From NCBI GenBank assembly GCA_032821775.1, contig JAVLRN010000009.1, positions 1,550,001 to 1,614,000 on the forward strand: a stretch of 64,000 bases of DNA. The letters are read 5' to 3'. The notes beneath the pieces are model-generated. The model ran no database searches and was not told where the DNA came from. It saw only the letters and a program-made list of their open reading frames with translations. Below, piece by piece: positions 46,519-58,372 of the stretch. The stretch comes from Sanguinoderma infundibulare (lineage: Eukaryota > Basidiomycota > Agaricomycetes > Polyporales > Polyporaceae). Position 1 is the stretch's first letter. Every line of letters starts with the position of its first letter. The position numbers and the translations under genes are program-made.

Positions 46519-47701
46519 ATGGACTACCTCCCGGACGAGCTCATCTCGTACATCTTCGACTTCCTGCACGCCGGCGCCGCGCTGTCCGCCGCGATGCTTG
46601 TCAGTCAGCGGTGGTACATGTATGGCGCCCGCAACCTTCATCACAACATCGTCCTCTGTCTAGGGCCCGGGCTCACAATCAACTCGTCCGATGTCGCCAT
46701 CTCCTTCATGAAACGCCTCGTCTCCTCTCCCCTCTCCACCGCGCACCTCATCCATCACCTCACCCTTTCTGGCTACGCGTCCCTCGACATCCAAGAGCTT
46801 ATCCTCGACGTGCTCGGTCACACTCACAACCTCCGCTCCCTCAACATGCACGCTCTCCATATTCTACAAGGCGGCATGCAATTTTCCTCGGAGATATTCT
46901 CCAACCCTACATTCCTCCCCAACCTCACTGCCCTCAACGCATCTTCTGCCGCGTTCGGCGTCTCTCTCGCCCAGACGCGGCAATATGTCGAGGCCTTGCG
47001 CGTGCACGAGCCGATGGATGACCTGTTCCTCGACCGCCTCGTCGCCCCCGGAGGGAGCTCCGGCTGCGGCCTCGCGCAAAAGGCCAAGTCTCTTGAGCTC
47101 GCGCTCTCCGTTGACAGTACGGCGGTTGCTGTCGCGCGCGTTGCGCACCTTGCCTCCGCACTCGCAGGCGGGCCCCTCCGCGCGCTCGCGCTGCAATTCG
47201 GCTTCGACGTGGATCATCCGAGGCCTGTGTCGTGGGAGGAGTTCGAGGTGCGTTTGCGCTTGTTTTGTCGCTTCCACCGGCACCGGAGCGGTGCTTTGCG
47301 TTCTGGCTGTGCCTTCGGTGTTCGCCTGTCGGCGCGTAACGTGCGGTTCACTGACTTCTCTCCTTCTTTCCTTCTAGGGTCTGATCGCTGAGCTGGGGCC
47401 TCACCTGCAGGCCCTGCAGAGCTTGCGAACGTTGAGTATCGTCACCCGACCGGACCCTCCCATAGTCGCCCCTGCGGTTGACGGCCAGACCGGGGGCGAG
47501 TTGTACCGGGAGACGGTGACGAGGCAGCTCGCGGAGCGATTGCTTGCGGACAGCGGGGTGGCGTCGCTAGAACGCATCGAGCTTCGGTGGCATGGCTGGA
47601 GTATCCAAGACGGACAAATGGTGTCAGTTTCGCGGACACAGCTGATGAGGGGGCCTCATAGGTGGCTATTTGAGGCCTCCGGCTCCCAGCCCTTGCCATA
47701 G
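46519..47701 (+). CDS. F-box protein with LRR-like region
   Basis: Two exons (46519..47247, 47378..47701) give 350 residues. The F-box is at the very start (MDYLPDELISYIFDFL, then ALSAAMLVSQRWY) and should bind Skp1 in an SCF ubiquitin ligase. Leucine-rich segments follow (HLIHHLTLSGYASL, LRSLNMHALH, LPNLTALNAS, LRALALQFGF, LQSLRTLSIV). The intron (47248..47377) is 130 bp, longer than usual here. An upstream in-frame extension exists, but the first true ATG is 46519. It is not closely similar to the F-box gene at 14430 and lacks a membrane anchor. Target unknown. Confidence 0.82.
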
Positions 47702-49713
47702 TTAATAGCACATATCCAATGAGGCCTTTCCGTGCGCACCTGCTGTAACTCTGACGTCATATCCCTTTAGGACTGCTATTGAGTCGTTCCTTCTATTCGG
47801 GATGTCGTTCCATTGCGGGATGACAAGGGCTTGAGTAAGACCACGCCTCACGAGGACTGGGGAAGTTCTTCCGAGGGACACCGGCGGAATCGCTCACGAA
47901 CGGCGAAGGCGTGGCCAGTGTGGGGTTGTTCTCAACCGCAATCTACATCCGTGCGACCGCGGGCTGCCTTGAGGGGCCTTGTCTCGGTGCCTTGTGAGAG
48001 AAATCGCTTCGTTGGACAAGGTCAAGAGTCAAGACAAGGTCGCCCTGGTGTAGATGACGTACTAGCTATACAAATCACACCTTCTGAGTGGCCGTATGCC
48101 CCGGGCTAGAAGCTACCGTTCGCGAGCTAAATCTGCGCCCATGCTGCCGCGTTGGGTCAGGGTCGGCATACTCGACACAGTGTGTAAGGTGTTTGAAATA
48201 CAAAACCTCGGTTATCGCAACGGTGGCAGTGCCACTCGCGGGGATGTCCGCGGACCACATGACAAGCGCTACTCCCGCGAGACTGGCACCAAAACAGCGA
48301 CAGCACGAGGCTTTGGAAAGTTCATCTCCGAGCACTCAGTCGAATCGCCCATCAGATCAGTCACTTATTCTCACATCGAAATGCTGCTCGAATCCTTGCT
48401 AATTTGAGCTCTCAGACACCCGCGGGATCAGTTTACCTATGATAACATCTCCCGGCGTGCCAGCCTCCGAGTCGGAGGTCAGCCTTCCGTGCAGGTACGT
48501 CGTGATACTTGATCCTGCTGTCCCCGGAGCTCACAGGAAACGACTAGGACCAGCGACGTTCAACCCTAGCAGTATCAGCAAAGGGCATTGGCGCACGGTA
48601 CGGCCAAGTGGCACTATGGCACAGTGCCTGATATCTTTGACCCCCAAGTCACAGTTTGCCCGACTTCCGAATAACGCGGCGCGGCCTATGGTGAGCGAAG
48701 AGCTTGTATAGCCACTCCCATGTTATCCAGATATCATCGCCTGCGGCGAGGCTGACTCGAAGCTTTGTAGACCATTGGATGTCCTAAATGTGCTACTGAA
48801 CCCCTCATGCGGTTCCGCAGCAAATGGTGTATGAGTACCAGTAACTCATCTGTCTGTGCATCCCTCTCCCCCCGATATCGTTCATTTCCAGTTCCTTGTC
48901 GTGGCCCCCGTGGTGATGTCTGTACATCTACTACGCCCATGTAGAAGTTGCTGCCGGCACGCGGTGGCATAAACGAGGATTTCCTGCGTATGCGTACTTC
49001 TTCAATCCTCAATGGGGTGCGTGGAGTCTTGTCCTCGCACACGAGTCCCTTGCACTGATATGCTGTGTTCACGTAGACCCGTATGGTTACATTCTTCATA
49101 CACCGGAAGGCAGAGCGAGTAAATTACGAACTATCTCCTCCAACTTCGACCCAAGTTTCCGCAACCGTGGGAGTGTGAGGACTCTGTCGGCATTCAGCTT
49201 CATCCGCAACTACAAGATGACCTTCGCCTCAATAAATTTATAATGGTAAGACCAACCGTTGTCTTGTTCAAAATATAACACATCGCTGACTGGTCTCGAT
49301 AAGACTTCAGCGTCCACCAGGCTAGCCCTAAACCGACTCGCACTATGCGCTACTTCTTTGCATGCCTGTCATTGGCACCCCTGAGGTCACACCCCATAGC
49401 CTGAAATGTGTACAGCTCGGTCGGTACTTCCGGTAGTGGGCCAGGGGTGACGGGCCGGTTGCATGCTGTGAAAGTGCTATCAGTCAGTCTCTCGTCCTTC
49501 TTCTCCTGGCTGCGGACAGCAAAGATTTACGCCTGTTATTCTTTATTCATCCGGATATCAGGCAGCTGCCGCCTGGCAAGCATTATAAGAAGGGGTAATG
49601 TTTGCCAAGGTACCGCTTCTAACGTCGAGTCCCTCCGACTCCTATCGATCCACATTCGTCTGCAGAGTTTCGGCTACCCTCTCATGGACCGCTCATGACT
49701 CACCGTTTTACAG
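47702..49713. other. intergenic, no gene recognised
   Basis: 2 kb with GC content closer to even and only short overlapping open frames. A minus-strand frame at 49099-48734 has no recognisable domain and no splice support. Confidence 0.4.
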
Positions 49714-50405
49714 TTCCTATACGCACGGGGGTGGGGGCCCGCAAAATCATGTTCCCCATCCCTTTCAACTTCAAGCCCCTCCCATGCTCCAAGTAGCTCA
49801 GCTGCAAACCGGGATTGTGGTAGGTGCATGCTTGACTTGAATCGTCGCACTACGGCTTGACCTGCTTGCCCCTCCTTAGATTATCCCTCAAGGACGATAC
49901 CAGGCCGGCCTGCTGATCAGCCAACAGAAAGCTGTGCCCTCCATGCATTATGGCAGCTTCAACATGCAAACTGCATTCGACCAAGACTTCAGCGGCCTGC
50001 AGGGTGGTGATCAGCCGGCCTGGGCTGATGACATTCAAGTGCCAACCAAGTTGGCGATTGTTTTCTGTGTATGACAACTAGCTATGACGGTCGTTCAACG
50101 GCTCAAGCCTTCTACTACACCAGTTTCTGGGATACCCGATGTACAAGCACCAGGTGACCATTCTTCGCTCGCGCGGTCGGCCACCAACCCGAGGAAAGCT
50201 TGCCCGGATTGTGGCACAGGAGCTGCGGAAGTTCTTGGTACGCACAAATTTCCATGATCAACCTGATCGAAAGGCTCCCCGGTTTGCTGATATGCCCACC
50301 GTGACAGGACAACGCGAGGGCCGAGGGCAGACCGATGCGCTGCCCCAACGGTCGAGAACTGTCCCTGGCAGACGTGTTTCTCATAGAGATTCAACACGTC
50401 TCTAA
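49714..50405 (+). pseudogene. possible decayed or very small plus-strand gene
   Basis: Exon-like pieces follow each other. 49714-49819 (HGGGGPQNHVPHPFQLQ) ends at a GTAGGT donor. 49880 to about 50059 starts at a CTTAG acceptor in matching phase (SMHYGSFNMQTAFDQDF, Gln/Asp/Met-rich). A third piece near 50124-50250 contains a Cys pair (RKACPDCGT), and a fourth ends at 50405. The first two join in frame, but I could not find a phase-consistent donor to the third, and no start is clear. The Gln-rich text and Cys pair might suggest a transcription-factor remnant; this is weak. Confidence 0.3.
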
Positions 50406-51231
50406 GGGCAGTTTTCAGCCTTGGGTTGGAACTTTGGGACAGGCTGCGGCTTTCCAACATATGCCATCCGCGTACTCGGCTCGCCAGTGACCAGCCCCCC
50501 GTATACCCCCCTCTAGGACTTCTTTCTGTTTCTTTGCATTCGCTCTGCTACGACACTGCTCCATAAAGACCCTTGCTATGAACATTGCATACGAACCTGT
50601 GTCACGTCGTGTCCTTTAACCAGTACTATTTAGCGGCTCATAGGCTAGATATACCTTGCTTTTTATCTCCGTACCTCTTCGCTAGAGGCGCAATTCAGTA
50701 CCTAGTAACGTACTAGGTCCGCAGTATTATGCACTGTACGCTTCGTGTTCGAAGACTGAATACTATCTAAGTCGAAACTTTGAGGTTGCTCGGAGGTGTA
50801 ACTTTGTGGGATGGCTGACGAGTCGGGGTTGAATGCGGTCGACCAATCGGAGTTATCCGGGTGGCGTCTACATAGGCGGCGACAATCTCTTTCGGCCTCT
50901 TCCTCATCCTCCCTCCACCTCCTCTCACCCTCCCCTCCCCTCGCACCCTCACGCGACCGGCATACGGCCGCACAAGCCCTTTGCCACGTAGGTATTGGCA
51001 CGAATGCACGTAGCTGCCAACTGACTCTCACTCAAGAACCCAAAGCATCTCAAGACTTCTTCATTCTCGCGCCCACTCGGCCTTCGATACCCAACAGTCG
51101 CACAAGCCGCGGCTTGGCAGCTGCAGTCTTTCACCCATCTGACAATTGTCAACAATACCCTCTCACCAATTCTCGAATCTCCACCTTCCCTTGCGTCGCG
51201 TCCAGTGTCGTTGAGCCCCTGACCCACTACT
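50406..51231. other. upstream region of the coiled-coil gene
   Basis: No gene recognised. A pyrimidine-rich stretch at 50885-50950 (CCTCCACCTC-like) is typical of fungal promoters near the transcription start. Confidence 0.5.
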
Positions 51232-54200
51232 ATGCTGAGGGCCTCCACCAGTGCGAACGCTCTCTCCGATTTTCAGTTTAACACCATTGGCAAAGAGCCA
51301 GCTCTTCTAGGCCGCTTGTCCGAGTCAAAGATAGACGACAGTCAAGATCCTCTGTCGTCCCCCATGTCATCACCCTTATCCTCCCCGAGGATGACCGCGT
51401 CCCTGGAGGCAACCCCCTCGTGTAACGGATGGCTCAGTCATGCGTGTCAGGTTGGGGCCGACCGAGACGAAGCGCAAATGGGAGAGGCATCTCAACCGGG
51501 GCGCAACGCGCCAAAATTGTCGGACCCCATTTTTGGTGCAGTGCCCCAGCAGAATCCCCGCGCGCGTCCTACCCCAGTCGTCTCCTCCAATACCAACGGC
51601 TCCCTCGAACAGCACAAACGATCCAAAACTCCCACGTCAGTGTCCAGATCGTCACACGCCTCTCCCTCGTCCCCTTTGTCTGCACGCCCTTCCCCAGGCC
51701 CATCCGCGCCTCGCCCTCCTTTGCCCGCAACTTCGAACAAGTTCCCCAGTTTGCAACCCACAGGTCTTGCGCCCCCCTCCCACGCCAATTCCATGTCACC
51801 AGCATCTACGCGCAAGTCCTCGCCCCAGGACGAAGAAGATGCATTCATCACCATCCGCAAGGCGCTCGGCCGTTTCAAGGAGGAGGCTGACGGTTTCAGG
51901 CGCACTCAAGAAGAGACGCACCGCGTCATGGCGAAGCAGCACGATAGCGCTACGTCGCTGAAAGCGCGCGCTGACGCTCTGGTCGAAAGTCTCGACTCGG
52001 TCTCCGCACAAGGCCAAGGGCGCGTCGCTCGTGCAGAACAACTTGCGGCTCAGCTCGAGGCCGACCTTGCGCGCTGCACAGACGAGCTTCGAGGCGCGCG
52101 CAACGAGATCGCCCGTCTTGAAAAGGACAATGCTGATCTCCGTGGAGAACTCGTTCAGGTGCGCCAGCAGGCGGATGAGAACAATGATGAGAACAATGCC
52201 AAAGTTGACAAAGCCCTCAAGCACATGGAAGACGCGCTGGAAGCGACGAAAGCTCGCGAAGTCGAACGCGACGCGGAGATTGACCGTGTACGTGCCCGTT
52301 CGGAGGCTCAGGAACGGGAGCTATCTGAGTCAAGGGACTTGGTTTTGGCCCGGCAGCGGGACCTCGTCAGACTGAACAAGGAGCTTCAGGCTGTCACCGT
52401 GGAGAAGAGAGCGCTTCAGAGCCAGTTGGAGGCCCAGGAGCGGAATGTTGCTACCGAGAAGGCGACGTTACAAGCCCAGTTGGAAGAACAGAGGCGCGCC
52501 GCGGTGGAGGAGAAGCAGCGCTGGATTGTTGAGGAAACGGCGAGGCTCGAGGCTCGTATCCGGGCCGAGCTCGTTCAATCGGACGGGACACACAAACCCG
52601 GCCACCGTGAACTTCGCCAGCCTTTGCCTACCAAGAACGCCGAGGCTGTTCAGCCAGTCGCGGGCAGGCAGACGCACGAGTCTAGTCTCAACCCAGCTGA
52701 CGTTCCTGCCTCACAACATTCCGAACTAGACCACCGTGCTGCTCACGCGGTTTCACTTCGTCCCCGTTCTCCGACCCCTTCACCTCCGTCGACCATCGCT
52801 GCGGCCCCTCAGTCTTCAGACCTCCGGTACCCTCATGGCCCATGCTCGACCACGAACGGAGATGGAACGATGCAGAAGAAGAAGAAGCTGCTGCACCTTT
52901 CACCCTTTCCCAGCCTCCCACCTCAGAGTGAGCCGTTGCTCGCCGTCAAGGGTGAACCTGACGACGAGGTCAAGGCAAAGGTCGAGCCTGTCGACGAATC
53001 GTCCGCAACTTTATCATCTCCATCCGAGCCCCGTCTTCCCGCTCCGGAGCCACGACGAGAACAATCTCTCGACTACGCCCCGATTCAAGAAGCGCCTCGT
53101 CAGAGTCCATCTACCATACCCCCTGGACCAGATTCCATATCTCTTTCCAGCTCGTCAGTGGCTCGTGTCAAAGAGCGTGATTCAGGTTCACCTGCCGTAT
53201 CTCTTGGGAGGCACTCTCCTGAATTGGTATATCCCTCTCGACCGTCTTCAGGCGAAATCCCATCTCCGTTCGCTCAACCATCGTTGGCGCCCCCACCACC
53301 GCCTGCCGAATTCGAGTCTCCCTGTGCCGGAAACACGCGCGAGCGCAGCCAACCACAAGCTGCAGGAGGACGCCGGGAATGCGCACCCTCTGCCCAAGGC
53401 CAGAAGCGCCGGGGAGCGGACGTTGACCTACCAGAGCGTCCCCTATTGGTGATTCAGACGTTTGATCCCCGTTTCCCGGTTCTATCTGTTCGTCCTCCAT
53501 GCCCCGTGCCTGTCGTACATCCCGTACAAGCTCCTGCGCCCACACCACATGCACAGCCCGTACAATCCGCAGAGTCTGGGCAGCGTACTGTTCAGAAGCC
53601 GCAATCGTCACGTGCACGTCGTGGAACCGACAGCTATTACCCTCCGCCCGATTATGAACCTCGTCAAGGAGGCGGATATTCGCCACAAGATCGAGTCCGG
53701 AGCAAGCGAACACGGGACGATGATACAGATACCCATCACCCCGCTGCACGACGTGCCAGGTTCACGCCCCCTCTTCCGCGCGGGCACGATATCTATCCAC
53801 CAGCTACGAACCAACACATGCCACAGCGGGTCGGCCCGCGAACGCCGCCGCCTCCACAGTTCGAAGAGAACCAACCGTCTTCGCCGCCTCCAGAACACTA
53901 CCATGCCCCCCAGCAAGCTCACGTTGCCGATCGCGCTTATCATTCGCACCCAAACGCGCCCGCGCGTGGCCGCGGCGACCACTATTCACCTCCCTCAGAA
54001 CAGGGCTCGGCTGATGCTCCTACGAGCGGGTATGCACCGGTACCCGACGCTCCAACCGCACCTGTCCGGAACACTGAACCTCACTACCCTCAGATGGCGC
54101 CGCCGGCGGGACAACGACCAATACGCGGCAACGCCAATGCGACGGTGCACGGTCAGCCTCCCGCATCGAGCACGTCTGCACGAAGGGCCGGGCACGAAAG

Positions 54201-54534
54201 ACCGATCGGAAATGGAAGCGGGCCGGCCCTTGCTCGAAGACAGGCTCAGCGACGCGCATCCCCATCCCCGTCCCCGCCAGCCGAACTATCGGGGTCTCCG
54301 ACGTCGGTCGAGGAGCCCGGCGGACCAGCGTCTTCAACCCCAGCGTTACTAGCCCGTATGAATATGGGGAACACAGAAGAGCTCGAACAGGTGGCTGCGT
54401 TGAGAGCTCATGGGACGAGAGGCCGGGGCCGGGGCGGTCGTGGGCGCGGCCAGTCGCAGAGGCAGATGGGGGATCGTCTGCCGCTGGGAGAACGTATCGA
54501 GAAGCCCAAGCTGCTGGATAGGATTGGGGTCTAA
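51232..54534 (+). CDS. large intronless protein with central coiled coil
   Basis: One uninterrupted frame of 1100 residues, striking among intron-rich neighbours. Residues 1-200 are disordered and Ser/Pro-rich. About 200-430 is a long coiled coil with heptad-like Leu/Ala/Glu (EEDAFITIRKALGRFKEEAD, QLAAQLEADLARCTDELRGA, RLNKELQAVTVEKRALQSQL). The rest is disordered: Pro-rich, then a region with repeated Tyr/His/Pro (SYYPPPDYEPRQ, HYSPPSEQ), and a C-terminal RGRGRGGRGRGQ stretch. The RG tail is a plausible RNA-binding and arginine-methylation region. I recognise no family. The start is the first ATG of the frame. A scaffold or RNA-granule role is only a guess. Confidence 0.78.
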   Translation: MLRASTSANALSDFQFNTIGKEPALLGRLSESKIDDSQDPLSSPMSSPLSSPRMTASLEATPSCNGWLSHACQVGADRDEAQMGEASQPGRNAPKLSDPIFGAVPQQNPRARPTPVVSSNTNGSLEQHKRSKTPTSVSRSSHASPSSPLSARPSPGPSAPRPPLPATSNKFPSLQPTGLAPPSHANSMSPASTRKSSPQDEEDAFITIRKALGRFKEEADGFRRTQEETHRVMAKQHDSATSLKARADALVESLDSVSAQGQGRVARAEQLAAQLEADLARCTDELRGARNEIARLEKDNADLRGELVQVRQQADENNDENNAKVDKALKHMEDALEATKAREVERDAEIDRVRARSEAQERELSESRDLVLARQRDLVRLNKELQAVTVEKRALQSQLEAQERNVATEKATLQAQLEEQRRAAVEEKQRWIVEETARLEARIRAELVQSDGTHKPGHRELRQPLPTKNAEAVQPVAGRQTHESSLNPADVPASQHSELDHRAAHAVSLRPRSPTPSPPSTIAAAPQSSDLRYPHGPCSTTNGDGTMQKKKKLLHLSPFPSLPPQSEPLLAVKGEPDDEVKAKVEPVDESSATLSSPSEPRLPAPEPRREQSLDYAPIQEAPRQSPSTIPPGPDSISLSSSSVARVKERDSGSPAVSLGRHSPELVYPSRPSSGEIPSPFAQPSLAPPPPPAEFESPCAGNTRERSQPQAAGGRRECAPSAQGQKRRGADVDLPERPLLVIQTFDPRFPVLSVRPPCPVPVVHPVQAPAPTPHAQPVQSAESGQRTVQKPQSSRARRGTDSYYPPPDYEPRQGGGYSPQDRVRSKRTRDDDTDTHHPAARRARFTPPLPRGHDIYPPATNQHMPQRVGPRTPPPPQFEENQPSSPPPEHYHAPQQAHVADRAYHSHPNAPARGRGDHYSPPSEQGSADAPTSGYAPVPDAPTAPVRNTEPHYPQMAPPAGQRPIRGNANATVHGQPPASSTSARRAGHERPIGNGSGPALARRQAQRRASPSPSPPAELSGSPTSVEEPGGPASSTPALLARMNMGNTEELEQVAALRAHGTRGRGRGGRGRGQSQRQMGDRLPLGERIEKPKLLDRIGV

Positions 54535-54871
54535 TCGGAACTTCTTGACTAAGGTAACCCGCTCCTAGTTCCAAGCAGCTCTTTCCTTACTGTTTTCTAA
54601 CAACCTTGTATCTGCCCGAGTTCGCTATTGGGACTATCTTGCGATTAGCACCTGTTGTAACGAGTATGAACGTGAAGATCCAAAAGAATACTGTATCACC
54701 AATGTCCGATAGTGATGGAAGGATGACTTTCTAATTACGGTGGCAAAGGAGGAAGCGACCATGACAGCGACAGAATGGCTGAAGATGGGAAACGAAGGGC
54801 AGGACAAAATGAAGGGGCCTAGTAAGACAGTGATATTATGTATGTATGCTACATTCCTGTTGATTGTGCTT

Positions 54872-56304
54872 TCAGCTAGCACCGCAAATGGTAAGCTCCC
54901 TCATCTCTTGCAAGACGTTCTCGACCTAGCAAAATCGATATCAGGAGCCAGGCGATGCGATGCATGAGAGGGGCGTGCGCACCTGCGCATCCAGTTGACC
55001 TGCGGCGTAGTCGTCGCGCACGCTGTCGGGGAAGTATCTTGCGACGACAAAGAAACACGCGTGAGACGGAGGGGTTGGGGTGCAGACCAGCAAAATCGGA
55101 GCAGACCGACCTTTGCACGCCACCCAGCTTCTCGTACCCTTCCTCCGCGAACTTGCATTGCATCCGGATCATGGCTTCGAAGCTGGGGTCGAAGTAGGGG
55201 ATGCGGAGATCGAGGAGCTGTGGTAGCTCTGAGATCAGTTGCTCGTTCATCATGTCGAACACCTCTTTCGCGTCGTCGTGTTCTTGTTGCGCCTAGATGT
55301 AGATTGTTCGGATGCCGGTCACAAACGACGCCCGGAACAAAGAATAGGAATGTGGGCAGAGGGCGAACGCACTCGTGGAAGCTTGGTGGGGTCGTCGCTC
55401 GGCTTCGCGATGAGCTTGTTCATCTTGCTCCTCGCCGAATCGTAGTCGAGGAGCTATGTTGGAATGAGAATGAGCGAGCCGGCGCCGGAGAAGAAAGGGG
55501 GGCGGGGGGCGGCTGCGGACAGACCTTGTGCGCTCGCTTGCCGATGTGCTCGTTCACCACGGGAAATATCGCGTTCATCTTGCCGAGCGGCTCCATGACC
55601 GTCGTGCGATACGGTGCTTCCTGTGGGGTGGGGCAGCGGGACGCTCGGCCTCTCTGGTCGGCGTATCAGGAGAAGGTGGAGAGGGGACGTACGAGTTCGC
55701 GACCGATGCCGGTGTCGAGATCGTCGACCGCGCGCTTGTACGCGTGTGCGGCCATCGCCCCCTCCGAGGCCTTGTCTGCGGCGCTGTAGAAGACGTCGAT
55801 GGTGTCTGCTAGCCGGCCCTGTGTTGCGGTCATGGCTTCGCGGCGACCGTCAGACGTGAGAGAACCATGGTACTTGGTACGTTCCGGCGCACCTTTCATC
55901 GCATCCGAGTAACCCTTGCCCGCCTTCTGCAACGTCTGGCACTCCTTCTCGAACCTGTTCCCGGAAAGAACACCATAAGGTCGTCCTGTAAATGACGAGA
56001 GGGATCGCAAAGCACGAGGCCGGGAACACGCACGACTTGTACTTGGCCTCCTCATCCGCGAACTCCCGGTCGACCGTACGCTCTATCTGGCCCGTCTTTT
56101 GCATGAGCTGCCCAACGCAACAACGGTCCAGGAGTCAGGGCTGGCCCGCATGCAGAGCGTTTGGGAAACCATATTACCGTGGTGCCCGCGCGCGAGATGC
56201 CCTTCTTGAATCTGGGGTTGCGTTCATCACCTAGTCAGCCTTCGTTCGGGCAGCAGTCCGAGCAATGGAACATAATGGTCGGGTGCTCACCCCGTCCAAC
56301 TCAT
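54872..56304 (-). CDS. RVS161: BAR-domain protein Rvs161/Hob3
   Basis: Amphiphysin-type N-BAR protein that senses membrane curvature in endocytosis and cell polarity, usually with Rvs167. Ten exons: 56304..56291, 56212..56179, 56107..56034, 55954..55893, 55835..55693, 55620..55525, 55453..55373, 55292..55111, 55037..54983 and 54925..54872, giving 264 residues, the usual length. The first coding exon is only 14 nt (MSWTG, split). Conserved text: FKKGISRAGTT, LMQKTGQIERTVDREFADEE, QTLQKAGKGYSDAM, FYSAADKASEGAMAAHAYK, LIAKPSDDPTKLPRAQQEHD and IPYFDPSFEAMIRMQCKFAE. There is no SH3 domain, which separates it from Rvs167. The short end (MRELTICGAS) is typical. Confidence 0.95.
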
Positions 56305-57337
56305 GGCGTGTCCGGTAGTGCGTCCGAAGGTGAGCTAGTGCGGAAAGGTGAAGAAAGGATGATAGTCTGTCGAAGCAGGCGTTGGCGGTGCGGCAATTGC
56401 GAGGAGACTGGGCACTCGGATGGATCTGTCAGTGTACTGCCCTCCGCGATCACAGTTATGGGCGCTAAATGATGGGGGTTCCACGTTTCCCGATTCGGAT
56501 CAGGCACCAACCACCTCCGCCTCGACGTAATCTTCACCGACGTCCACAGCGGACTTGCAAACTACTTACTTGCAACCAGTCTTGACACACGATTGTCAAT
56601 AAAATGGGGTTCTATGTAGAGAATGCTTCTCAATTTTTTCTGGTAGCGTGGCGAGGACCCGTTGCTTTTGTTGTCAGTGATATCCCACTCATAGGCATGC
56701 CAGTGGCATATGTACATAGATAGAAGCATGAAAGATTGCCGATTCCTGCAACACTATTTTCTGCCCCGGCTGAGTGAGAACATGGACGAGATCACCGTGG
56801 TAACAACATCGAACTCAGAGTCGTCCTCGGTACTCGTCCTGTGCCAGTTAAACCCGCGGAGCTTCGCGGGGAACAAGGCTTGCAACGCCAATCAACAATC
56901 GTGTACTGCATGTCGGTCCGTACCTATGTGCGGCAGCTTCCTCGGGTGCGAGGCATCGGAGGCGTGGTGTCTGCTGATGAGCTTGCTCATCAACACACTA
57001 TCAACACACGTACTTATTTGCGGCGACTCCTCCCACGGATCCGCCAGTCCCAGCTGCAAAGCGAGGAGCCGGCGGCGACGCAGCGGTCCCGAACACGAAG
57101 TCTTCTGCACAGAAGGATCCAAGGTAACGGGCCACAGCGGCCGCCCGTTTGCCAACGCGGCGCTGCGCTTCGCAACGACTGCCCCAGAGAGAACCAGCCC
57201 ACGACAAAAGTGAGCGTGTGCATACAGGTACGTTGTGTTTGACCATATCAAGACGACCAAGCTATACGGTTCTGATGTCTGGGCTTGGTTCAGTCACTTG
57301 AAGGGTCGATGAACGTGCGCAGTGCATTGCCTCGCTG
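56305..57337. other. intergenic, no gene recognised
   Basis: About 1 kb between two minus-strand genes. Overlapping frames near 56710-57260 on both strands show no domain. Confidence 0.4.
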
Positions 57338-58372
57338 TTACATCGGTATCCGGTCGAGTTCCTCTAAGGACCAATATTTCTTCATGTTCTCTCCCTGCAG
57401 GTCCTTTACCTGTCTCGCGATGGTCCGTCAGAAACCCAAATTAGTACGAAGACGAACCGCCCACCTCCTGATCCAAATGGCTGAACAACGCTTCCCGCCA
57501 ACTGTCGAGGCACGCGCGCATCTCCTTGGGATCGTATGTCGACGGGGCATCAATCCACTTCCGTATGATATTCGTGAGCTCTTCCACACCTGCCAGTATG
57601 CAAATGCAGCATGCATGTCAGACGCGATTGTCATCAAACCCGTAAAGGTAAACAACATGAGACTCGTACCGTGGTGTATCGCCTCGTGCGACTTTAAGTG
57701 CACCTCGTCATCCCGGAACATCTCCATGCGCTTTGCGAGGATCGGAAAGATGTGGCGCTCCTCGATGGTGTGGTGCACCGTCAGACCTGAAAGACGATCC
57801 GAACGCGATCGAGAAGCGAGGGTAGGTCAGCAAACAGCGCGCATGACGACATGCGGGAATCGGCTCGTGGCCACGGACTTTTGCAAAACTGGGTCCCAAG
57901 CCGAAGGTACATCGGTAGCGACATGCCTCTCTTGGTGTACGATCCATCTGCAAGCTGTTCCAGGTCGTCGTGATGTGTTGCGGATGCAGTTCGTTCGAAT
58001 ATGGGCAAAGCAAAACGGGAGAAATGAACGAGCGCATACATTCGCTGACGATAAGGCTGGGCGTATGCGGACGCGACGGAACGTGCCTCTGATACTCCGC
58101 GTCGTCAAGCTACGGATGCAATACGCACCTCATAAAGCGCATCGACTGTTTTTCAGATACATGAGCATCCTCACGGTGATCAGGACAAGCGAAAAGATGT
58201 ACGACGCACATTCATGTTTGAAATGGTCGTGAAAGTACGACATGCCTTTGGACAGCTGCGTTACACACGATTAGCGTACGTTCAAATCCGTGCATCGCCA
58301 GCGAGGTTCGCCGCGGAGGGCGCGGACGTTACTCACCCGGTTCCATCGAGCTTCTTCGTTCACGTTAGACAT
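57338..58372 (-). CDS. hemerythrin-like (HHE cation-binding) domain protein
   Basis: Seven exons (58372..58337, 58255..58210, 58145..58129, 58044..57879, 57786..57670, 57589..57465, 57409..57338) join in frame to 192 residues. The protein is one hemerythrin-type four-helix bundle. Candidate metal ligands: His residues in YFHDHFKHE (helix 1), the His pair in TVHHTIEERHIFPIL with its Glu (helix 3), and HLKSHEAIHHG (helix 4). Fungal members are thought to bind a di-iron centre and to serve in oxygen, NO or redox sensing, but the function is not established. The start at 58372 (MSNVNEE) is chosen because the conserved region begins directly after it. It ends YWSLEELDRIPM. Confidence 0.85.

Noticed and set aside
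53462..54352. 296-residue plus-strand frame
   Set aside because: Shifted frame within the 1100-residue coiled-coil gene, without domain or start context.
57285..58232. 315-residue plus-strand frame
   Set aside because: Antisense to the seven phase-consistent exons of the hemerythrin gene.
58278..58300. tRNA T-arm-like GTTCAAATCC
   Set aside because: No matching acceptor stem or anticodon arm around it; it lies in an intron region of the hemerythrin gene.
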